NCBI GenBank assembly: GCA_905236195.1
Contig: CAJOOX010000146.1
Span: forward strand, 1 to 10,159
From: an uncultured Bacteroidales bacterium
GTDB taxonomy: Bacteria > Bacteroidota > Bacteroidia > Bacteroidales > UBA3663
Direction: 5' to 3'
Length of the DNA stretch: 10,159 nt
The notes under the pieces are model-generated. The model ran no database searches, was not told the origin of the DNA, and worked only from the letters and a program-made list of their open reading frames with translations. The position numbers and the translations under genes were made by a program. This document shows, in pieces, positions 4,849-10,159 of the stretch; within the stretch, counting starts at the first letter, position 1, and each line of letters begins with the position of its first letter.

Positions 4849-6122
4849 TGCCGCTCGGCAGCCTCGATGGCCTGTGCGATGTCTGCGATGAGATCGTCGG
4901 CATCCTCAATGCCCACGCTGAGACGGATGAGGTCCGGGGCGATGCCTGCAGAGAGGAGCTGCTCGTCGGTGAGCTGACGATGGGTGTGGGACGCAGGGTG
5001 GAGCACACACGAATGGCAGTCGGCCACATGGGTGGCAATGAAGATGAGCTTGAGGTTGTCCATGAAACGGATGGAGAAATCGCGTCCGCCCTTCAGTCCG
5101 AAGGCCATTACGCCGCAGGAACCGTCAGGCAGATATTTCTGCTGGAGAGCATGCTGGGGATCGTCTTCCAAATCGGGATAGGACACCCAAGCGACATAGG
5201 GATTGTCGTGGAGGTACTGAGCAATCTTAAGGGCATTCTTGCAATGCTGGGGCATGCGAAGATGGAGGGTCTGCAGACCAAGGTTGAGATAGAAGGCGTT
5301 CTGCGGCGCCTGGATGGATCCGAGGTCACGCATCAGTTGGGAAACCAGTTTGGTGGTATAGGCCATCTTGCCGAACTTCCTGGTGTAGGTGAGTCCGTGG
5401 TAGGAGGGATCGGGTGTCGTGAGACCGGGGAACTTGTCGTTCTGTTCCCAGTCGAAGTTGCCGGAATCGACCACCACACCGCCGACGGTTGTTCCATGGC
5501 CGTCCATATACTTGGTGGTGGAATGAGTTACGATGTCGGCGCCCCACTCGAAGGGACGGCAGTTGATGGGCGTAGCGAAGGTGTTGTCGACGATGAGCGG
5601 CACTCCGTGGGTGTGGGCGATGCGAGCGAACTTCTCAATGTCGAGCACCATGACGCCGGGATTTGAGATAGTCTCGCCGAAGACGAGTTTTGTGTTGGGG
5701 CGGAAGGCCTTTGCAATTTCTTCCTCGGATGCATTCTGGTCGACAAAGGTTACCTCGATGCCGAGTTTGGGCAGGGTAGTGCCGAGCAGGTTGAAGGTTC
5801 CGCCGTAGATGGATTTGGCAGCCACGATGTGTCCGCCGGCTTCGCAGATATTGAAGCAGGCATAGAAGTTGGCAGCCTGGCCGGAAGAGGTGAGGACTCC
5901 GCCGACACCGCCTTCAAGGGCGGCAATACGTGCAGCCACGTGGTCGTTGGTGGGGTTCTGCAGACGGGTATAGAAGTAGCCTTCGTCCTCGAGGTCGAAC
6001 AGACGGGCCATCTGTTCGGAAGTTTCATAGCGGAATGTGGTGCTCTGGATGAGCGGCATTTGGCGGGATTCGCCCTTGCCGGGAGTATAGCCGGCCTGAA
6101 CGCAAAGTGTGGAAAGTTTCAT
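4845..6122 (-). CDS. metY: O-acetylhomoserine sulfhydrylase (Cys/Met PLP enzyme)
   Basis: 425 residues, the usual length for MetY and longer than MetB/MetC. It joins sulfide to O-acetylhomoserine to give homocysteine and acetate, the direct-sulfhydrylation step of methionine synthesis in the cytoplasm. Seen: the N-terminal pattern TLCVQAGYTP and QSTTFRY; YTRLQNPTND at 51-60; SSGQAA at 79-84; IVDNTFATP with D179, which should contact the PLP ring nitrogen; and THSTTKYMDGHG with K204 as the PLP lysine. Near the C-terminus SCVLHPASHTHRQL and IRLSVGIED are typical for the group. ATG 6122 is followed directly by the conserved start of the family. It begins 43 nt after apbE with no visible terminator or promoter between, and no SAM-type riboswitch was seen. 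Its stop overlaps the GH43 start, suggesting translational coupling. Confidence 0.93.
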   Translation of the reverse strand: MKLSTLCVQAGYTPGKGESRQMPLIQSTTFRYETSEQMARLFDLEDEGYFYTRLQNPTNDHVAARIAALEGGVGGVLTSSGQAANFYACFNICEAGGHIVAAKSIYGGTFNLLGTTLPKLGIEVTFVDQNASEEEIAKAFRPNTKLVFGETISNPGVMVLDIEKFARIAHTHGVPLIVDNTFATPINCRPFEWGADIVTHSTTKYMDGHGTTVGGVVVDSGNFDWEQNDKFPGLTTPDPSYHGLTYTRKFGKMAYTTKLVSQLMRDLGSIQAPQNAFYLNLGLQTLHLRMPQHCKNALKIAQYLHDNPYVAWVSYPDLEDDPQHALQQKYLPDGSCGVMAFGLKGGRDFSIRFMDNLKLIFIATHVADCHSCVLHPASHTHRQLTDEQLLSAGIAPDLIRLSVGIEDADDLIADIAQAIEAAERH

Positions 6123-6165
6123 TTTATTTCAGATTTTATATTCGTTATTTTTAATTGAATGTCGT

Positions 6166-7179
6166 TTATTTTACCCAGTCGTCGGGATAGGAGAGGGTCT
6201 GGAAGCCGTCGCCCTCACCGGCCATAATGAAGAAAGCCTTGAGGGTGGAGTCGGCTTGGAGCACATTGAGGGCCTCGGTGGAACCGAGCACCATAAATGC
6301 GGTGGCGTAGGCATCGGCCGTCATGCAGTCGGTTGCAAGTACTGTAGCCGAAAGGATGTCCTGCTGGACCGGATAACCCGTGTGGGGATTGACGGTGTGG
6401 GAATAGCGTTTGCCGTCCTTGTAATAGAAGTTGCGGTAGTTGCCGGACGTGGCGATGCCGCCGGAGGTCAGATGGACGATGGCCTGGAGTTCGCTGCTGT
6501 AGGATGCCTGTTCCTGGGGTTTGGAAATGCCCACGGCCCAGTTTTCGCCTTTGGGGTTAAGTCCCCGGACTACGACTTCACCACCGATTTCGACCATATA
6601 GTCGCGGATGTCGTGGCGGTTAAAGAAGTCAGCAATGACATCGACGGCATAACCCTTGGCAATGGACGATGCATCGAGGATGGTCTCGGGATGCAGTTTG
6701 CGGAGGTGTCCGGCACTGTCGAGCGAGACGTTCTGCCACCCGATGAACTGCATGGCTGAATCGATGGCCTGCGGTGTCACCGTGGGGTTGTTGGTGAATC
6801 CGAAGCCCCAGAGATTGACAATGGGGGCTACGGTCATATCGAAGGCACCGCCCGTAGCTTGGGAAACGTGCTGTCCCGTCTCGAAAACGTGACGGAAATG
6901 GGAGTCAGCCACACAGGAACTGTCGTTGCGGTTGAACCGCGAGATAATGCTATGCTTATTGAACATCGACAGAGAATTATCCAATTCGGCCAAGAGAACC
7001 GTCACGGAGTCGTGCCAGTCGGCCCGATCGTTGTAGGTGATATGGTAGAAAGTGCCGAAAATCACACCCTCCAGCCGGGAGTACTCGCGGGGTGCATTGC
7101 GGCGCGAACACCAGGACGTGGCTGCTACGACGGACAGGATGGCACCCAGCAGGAGCACTGATTTGGTACGGGATGACAT
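6166..7179 (-). CDS. apbE: FAD:protein FMN transferase (ApbE family)
   Basis: 337 residues, normal for the family. ApbE takes FMN from FAD and attaches it covalently to Thr/Ser of exported or membrane flavoproteins such as the NqrC/RnfG subunits. Seen: GTFYHITY at 42-49, ATGGAFDMTVAPIVNLWGFG at 108-127, DASSIAKGYAVD at 169-180, EIGGEVVVRG at 197-206, SHTVNPHTGYP at 260-270, and DCMTADAYATAFMVLG at 284-299 holding the Mg-binding Asp/Thr region. Residues 7-22 are a hydrophobic export or anchor segment. C24 follows it, but TSWC is a poor lipobox, so lipid attachment is doubtful. No Nqr/Rnf gene or other obvious flavinylation target is in the window. The start lies 6 nt after the upstream beta-barrel gene, so co-transcription is nearly certain. 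All key motifs are intact. Confidence 0.92.
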   Translation of the reverse strand: MSSRTKSVLLLGAILSVVAATSWCSRRNAPREYSRLEGVIFGTFYHITYNDRADWHDSVTVLLAELDNSLSMFNKHSIISRFNRNDSSCVADSHFRHVFETGQHVSQATGGAFDMTVAPIVNLWGFGFTNNPTVTPQAIDSAMQFIGWQNVSLDSAGHLRKLHPETILDASSIAKGYAVDVIADFFNRHDIRDYMVEIGGEVVVRGLNPKGENWAVGISKPQEQASYSSELQAIVHLTSGGIATSGNYRNFYYKDGKRYSHTVNPHTGYPVQQDILSATVLATDCMTADAYATAFMVLGSTEALNVLQADSTLKAFFIMAGEGDGFQTLSYPDDWVK

Positions 7180-7185
7180 GTGATG

Positions 7186-7950
7186 CTAGAAAACGTCGTA
7201 AGAGATATTGAAAGAGAAACCGATGTGGGAAGCCCTGGAGCCATAGCCGGGAATATAGTAGGGATCGCCGTTGGGGTTGGTGCCCTTGGCCAGGATGTTG
7301 CGGTACCATATTTCCCAACCGAGCGCCCACTTCTTCCAAACCTGGACATGAATGCCGGCGCCTATCTCAATCCAATGGCAGGTGAAGCCGATGCCGTTAA
7401 GTGTGACCGGACCATACGCTTCCCAGTAGCCGTCGTTGTAGGTAATATCGGTGATATCAGCCTTGTAGGTCGAGAACCCGTAGCGCGCAAAGATCCAATA
7501 ATAATCGTCGGGGCGGATGTCGTTGTACTTGAAGTTGTAGCCCATGCCCGCCTTGACGAAGAAGGAGGGTGAGACCTTGTAGGTGAAGAAGGCATCCTCT
7601 GACGACTCGTTGCAATGGCCGATGCCCAGCACGAGCTGGGGCAGGAAACGGTGATAGATGTCAAGGGTGGTGCGGATGGCATACTCACCGTAATCGTAGG
7701 TGAAGAGTTCCATCACGGGACTGGCGAGGTCGAAGGCTACCTCGAGATGATTGATCTTGGGGTAACGGTATTTCTGCCCTTCAGGCAGCGGCTGTGCTGC
7801 GGTTTCGGGGGGCGAAGCATTTTCCTGAGATGCCTCGCTGCCGCGGGGAATAGAATGTCCCTGGGCAGTGGAAAGGGCTGCGGGAAGCCATACTGCCGCC
7901 ATGAGCAGCAGAAGCGAGAACGACTTAATAGAGGAGGGAGATATTGACAT
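7186..7950 (-). CDS. outer-membrane beta-barrel protein, DUF6048-like
   Basis: 254 residues from ATG 7950. A signal peptide (K9, core SFSLLLLMAAVWLPAAL, cut near STA) is followed by a Ser/Glu/Pro/Gln-rich stretch (about 32-56) and then by alternating amphipathic, aromatic strands. Examples are NHLEVAFDLASPV, FFVKAGMGYNFKYN, WIFARYGFSTYKADI and IGFSFNISYDVF. The final Phe is the usual outer-membrane assembly signal. The open frame extends 43 codons further up, but those residues are a shadow of the overlapping lipoprotein gene and would bury the signal peptide, so 7950 is chosen. The start overlaps the upstream lipoprotein gene by 26 nt. I believe it belongs to DUF6048, which in Bacteroides sits next to DUF6452, but this is memory. 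Function unknown; an envelope pair with its neighbour is likely. Confidence 0.7.
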   Translation of the reverse strand: MSISPSSIKSFSLLLLMAAVWLPAALSTAQGHSIPRGSEASQENASPPETAAQPLPEGQKYRYPKINHLEVAFDLASPVMELFTYDYGEYAIRTTLDIYHRFLPQLVLGIGHCNESSEDAFFTYKVSPSFFVKAGMGYNFKYNDIRPDDYYWIFARYGFSTYKADITDITYNDGYWEAYGPVTLNGIGFTCHWIEIGAGIHVQVWKKWALGWEIWYRNILAKGTNPNGDPYYIPGYGSRASHIGFSFNISYDVF

Positions 7951-8437
7951 CTTCAGTATTGGTGATTTCGGCTTTCTCGATGGATGTGCCCAACAGGAGA
8001 TGGCCTGTGGTGTTAACTTCGCGGATGGTGAAGAACACCGTGCATCCGCAATCCATGTTGAGGAAAACGGGACGAGCATCGTAGCGAATGGTGAGCGTAT
8101 CTTCCACTTGATAGGTGCTGTCGCCAGTGACGGTCATCTGCAGGCGTATGCGAGTAACTGTAGTGTCGGGCTGTAGGATAAATTCCAACTGTTCGGGCGA
8201 CGAAACTTCGAGCATCAGACTATCAGAGTAACCGGTAGCCGACGAAGTGTCGGCTACACGCTGCTGACCGATGCCCCAGGCATAGAGCGTGGAGATGGAC
8301 AGCCCCGTTTCCGCATACAGCGAAGCAACACAGAAGGTCTCGCGTGTCTCCTCGCAGCCATTGCCGCAAGAGGACAGGCACAGTACACCGCAGACGGCAG
8401 AGACCCAGGGAAACTTAAATAACTTCTGCAACGTCAT
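7925..8437 (-). CDS. lipoprotein, DUF6452-like
   Basis: 170 residues from ATG 8437. Positive residues (K5, K8), a short hydrophobic core and the lipobox LSSC with C24 mark a lipoprotein. Mature residues include further Cys (C28, C36, and NMDCGC near 131-136) that could form disulfides in the periplasm. The rest is beta-rich (FILQPDTTVTRIRLQMTV, DTLTIRYDARPVFLN). The open frame also offers an ATG at 8458, but that adds seven residues before the basic region and a longer overlap, so 8437 is preferred. The start overlaps the end of the glycosyltransferase gene by 23 nt and its own end overlaps the beta-barrel gene by 26 nt, indicating tight coupling. I think it is a DUF6452 protein by length, Cys pattern and neighbour; no function is established. 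It would be a substrate of LspA. Confidence 0.7.
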   Translation of the reverse strand: MTLQKLFKFPWVSAVCGVLCLSSCGNGCEETRETFCVASLYAETGLSISTLYAWGIGQQRVADTSSATGYSDSLMLEVSSPEQLEFILQPDTTVTRIRLQMTVTGDSTYQVEDTLTIRYDARPVFLNMDCGCTVFFTIREVNTTGHLLLGTSIEKAEITNTEDVNISLLY

Positions 8438-9365
8438 ATTTGTTACGATCGGGCGCATTGCGTGAAATCAGTTCACCCACGAAGCCGGCCAGAAAGAACT
8501 GCGAACCTAGAATCATACAGGTTAGAGCAATGTAAAACCAGGGAGAATGGGCGATGAGCATCGCCTGGGAACCCACGCTGAGGGCCCAGAGTTTGTGGAT
8601 GCCGAGCGCCAGGACGACGATGAAACCAACGATGAAGATGAACGAGCCCACGAGTCCGAAAAAATGCATCGGTTTGAGGCCGAACTTGTTGAGGAACCAG
8701 AGGGTGATGAGGTCCAGGTAGCCGTTGACAAAGCGGTCCAGTCCGAATTTGGTGTGACCGTATTTGCGGGCCTGATGATGGACCACCTTCTCGGTAATCT
8801 TGCCGAATCCGGCATTCTTGGCCAGATAGGGAATGTAGCGGTGCATGTCGCCGTAGAGTTCGATGTGTTTGACCACAGCATTCTTATAGGCCTTGAGGCC
8901 GCAGTTGAAGTCGTGGAGATTATGGATGCCCGAGACGGCGCGCGCAGTGGCATTGAAGAGCTTGGTGGGAATGGTCTTGGAGAGAGGATCGTAGCGCTTC
9001 TTCTTCCAGCCCGACACCACATCGTAGCCCTCCTCGGTGATGAGACGGTAGAGTTCGGGAATCTCGTCGGGCGAATCCTGAAGGTCGGCATCCATCGTGA
9101 TGACCACATCACCCTTCGCCATCGAGAAACCGATTTGGAGCGCAGGCGATTTGCCGTGATTGGTACGGAACGACATGCCATGCATGTCGGGGTATTTCTG
9201 ATGAAGTTCCTTGATGACATTCCACGAATTGTCAGTGGAGCCGTCATTGCAGAAAATCACTTCGTAGGAAAAATTGTTGGCCTGCATCACGCGGTCGATC
9301 CACGCGGCAAGTTCCGGGAGCGATTCGTCCTCGTTGTAGAGCGGGACGATGACAGATATATCCAT
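8415..9365 (-). CDS. GT2 glycosyltransferase, GtrB/ArnC/DPM1-like with two membrane helices
   Basis: 316 residues. Residues 1-215 form the GT-A domain: ISVIVPLYNEDESLP at the nucleotide-binding N-terminus, NDGSTDNSW at 40-48, the metal-binding DADLQD at 92-97, SGWKKKRYDP at 118-127 and NCGLKAYKN at 154-162. Two hydrophobic helices follow at about 232-256 and 275-298, with amphipathic segments before them. This is the architecture of enzymes that transfer a sugar from a nucleotide to a polyprenyl phosphate on the cytoplasmic face, supplying sugars for lipid A, O-antigen or glycan modification. Donor sugar and acceptor are not determined by the sequence. It begins 17 nt after the DUF4199 gene, a pairing that I recall as common in Bacteroides, and overlaps the next gene. 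The start agrees with the family N-terminus. Confidence 0.9.
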   Translation of the reverse strand: MDISVIVPLYNEDESLPELAAWIDRVMQANNFSYEVIFCNDGSTDNSWNVIKELHQKYPDMHGMSFRTNHGKSPALQIGFSMAKGDVVITMDADLQDSPDEIPELYRLITEEGYDVVSGWKKKRYDPLSKTIPTKLFNATARAVSGIHNLHDFNCGLKAYKNAVVKHIELYGDMHRYIPYLAKNAGFGKITEKVVHHQARKYGHTKFGLDRFVNGYLDLITLWFLNKFGLKPMHFFGLVGSFIFIVGFIVVLALGIHKLWALSVGSQAMLIAHSPWFYIALTCMILGSQFFLAGFVGELISRNAPDRNKYDVAEVI

Positions 9366-9382
9366 TATTGTTGAGTATTTTG

Positions 9383-9943
9383 TTAGTGTTTGATAACCAG
9401 GGAAATCGGAATCATGAGAACAATGGCAATGAAGAGGTCGTTGGAGACCATCTGGACCGCAGCCTCGATGGCCGTGGGCACAGGTGCGTTCTTGAGACTC
9501 TCGACCATCTGGTTCAGGGGGTGAAGGAGGGGCTGCAGCTTTGGGTTTACCGCAATGATTGCAGCACTTCCTTCGTATTGGGCAATGGCTGCCGTCTGTA
9601 AATCGAGGAGGTTGTCAGGGGCCAGGAATTCATTGTAAACATAGATCCACGCGGCTTCGATGAGTGCAGCAAACAGCATCATTTGAACGCCGAAGACCCA
9701 AGTCTGAAACCCGCCGATAGAGCCACCCATCACCTTGTCGCGAAGTGTGCGCATCGTGATGAAGAGCAGCACGGGGGTCCCCAGGAAGAGTGGCAGACGC
9801 AGCATTCCCATGAAGATGTTGCCCGATGACCACACGGTGAGCATATATTCGAAGATGAAAAAGATGCCCAGCGGCAGTGCTGCCTTCATAAGGAAGTTGT
9901 TGATCCGGGCTCTTTGTTCCAGTTGTTGACGGTCGATTTGCAT
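9383..9943 (-). CDS. DUF4199-family integral membrane protein
   Basis: 186 residues. Four hydrophobic segments lie near 20-37, 46-64, 80-104 and 167-184, with a long loop at about 106-165 between the third and fourth that should face outside or the periplasm if the N-terminus is inside. The pattern with LGTPVLLFITMRTLRDKVMGG and GGFQTWVFGVQMMLFAALIEAAWIYVYNEFLAP matches DUF4199, a Bacteroidota family of unknown function found beside GT2 enzymes like the next gene. ATG 9943 gives a charged cytoplasmic N-terminus (RQQLEQRARIN) before the first helix. It is the first gene of the minus-strand operon. The spacer upstream is AT-rich, but I saw no convincing minus-strand promoter, only a weak TGTTTTTG box at plus 9983-9976 that lacks the A of the consensus. 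Confidence 0.8.
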   Translation of the reverse strand: MQIDRQQLEQRARINNFLMKAALPLGIFFIFEYMLTVWSSGNIFMGMLRLPLFLGTPVLLFITMRTLRDKVMGGSIGGFQTWVFGVQMMLFAALIEAAWIYVYNEFLAPDNLLDLQTAAIAQYEGSAAIIAVNPKLQPLLHPLNQMVESLKNAPVPTAIEAAVQMVSNDLFIAIVLMIPISLVIKH

Positions 9944-10036
9944 TGTTTCTAAAGATGCTTTTTATCTAATTGAGATTGCAAAAACAGCGTTTTGAAGTGA
10001 AAAAAGTGCAGAATTGATAAAATTTTTGTGTCAAAA

Positions 10037-10068
10037 TTTGGCCAATTCAGCAAAAAGAGTTACTTTTG
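10037..10068 (+). promoter_or_regulatory. Bacteroides-type promoter for the SRP-like RNA
   Basis: TTTG at 10037-10040 and TACTTTTG at 10061-10068 match the -33 and -7 elements (TTTG, TAnnTTTG) exactly, with a 20-nt spacer. The predicted start is near 10072-10076, directly at the conserved RNA below. It points away from the DUF4199 operon. Confidence 0.85.
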
Positions 10069-10071
10069 CAG

Positions 10072-10159
10072 CCGGGTAAGTGTCATACGGCATGCTCCCT
10101 CTAATCCCCCAGGGCTTGACCGCAGCAAGGGCGTGAGGTTGTAGCGGCGCGATATGAAG
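10072..10159 (+). ncRNA. ffs: bacterial small signal recognition particle RNA (partial, cut by window end)
   Basis: No protein frame starts after the strong promoter; the sequence is instead structured and GC-rich. Nested pairing is visible: GCT 10094-10096 with AGC 10143-10145, CCTC 10098-10101 with GAGG 10135-10138, and a C run 10106-10110 with GGGC 10129-10132. At the tip, CCAGG (10109-10113) faces GCAGCAAGG (10122-10130), the two sides of the internal loop of SRP RNA domain IV, where Ffh binds. The usual GGAA tetraloop is absent; GCTTGACC joins the two sides. SRP RNA with Ffh targets nascent membrane proteins to the Sec translocon. The 3' part lies outside the window. The 5' end is estimated from the promoter. 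Confidence 0.75.

Noticed and set aside
4824..5666. 280-codon plus-strand frame across metY
   Set aside because: Antisense to metY with all PLP motifs intact; the frame is a mirror of metY codon use and has no promoter.
7951..8079. 43-codon upstream extension of the beta-barrel gene
   Set aside because: It reads the overlapping lipoprotein gene in another frame and would place the signal peptide internally.
8547..9374. 275-codon plus-strand frame across the glycosyltransferase gene
   Set aside because: Antisense shadow of the GT2 gene, acidic low-information protein, no recognisable family.
9944..10036. Minus-strand promoter for the DUF4199 operon
   Set aside because: Only weak boxes (TGTTTTTG; TATCAATT) with poor or no matching -33 element; not firm enough to list as a feature. 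The stretch is AT-rich and holds nothing else I can support.

Overview
The window looks like a chromosomal segment of a Bacteroidales bacterium (Bacteroides/Prevotella-like). Three things point there: promoters of the Bacteroides type (TTTG, about 19-20 nt, TAnnTTTG), protein families largely confined to Bacteroidota (DUF4296, DUF4199, and probably DUF6452 and DUF6048), and the gene order ileS-like tail, dksA/traR-like, lspA. The assignment rests on recognition of motifs and order, not on a database search. No transposase, integrase, phage gene, CRISPR array or tRNA was seen.

Left part, plus strand (1-2101): the last codons of a large gene, probably ileS; a DksA/TraR-like transcription factor that has lost all its zinc-finger cysteines; lspA (signal peptidase II) with a GTG start and an unusual repeat-containing insertion; and a secreted SGNH/GDSL hydrolase.

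Middle (2102-2526): a small minus-strand transcription unit with its own strong promoter, a leader holding a perfect 14-bp palindrome, a 28-codon single-membrane-helix microprotein and a terminator with a long T run. The microprotein is too short for usual gene callers.

Right part, minus strand (9943 down to 2527): eight closely packed or overlapping genes that read as one operon: DUF4199 membrane protein, GT2 glycosyltransferase with C-terminal membrane helices, lipoprotein (DUF6452-like), outer-membrane beta-barrel protein (DUF6048-like), apbE, metY, a GH43 glycosidase and a DUF4296 lipoprotein. The largest internal gap is 43 nt. Most products go to the envelope; metY (homocysteine synthesis) is the cytoplasmic exception. 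LspA from the left part would process the lipoproteins.

Far right, plus strand (from about 10072): a canonical promoter followed by a structured non-coding RNA that looks like the bacterial small SRP RNA, cut by the window end.

Most unusual: period-7 repeat tracts related to TCAACTT/TCAATCT lie inside two coding regions (lspA and the inter-domain linker of GH43), and a GGTTA-type heptamer tract lies just before the SGNH gene. In lspA the tract sits between two near-copies of a WPxWxP-coding segment, as if an intergenic-type repeat had entered a gene and stayed in frame.
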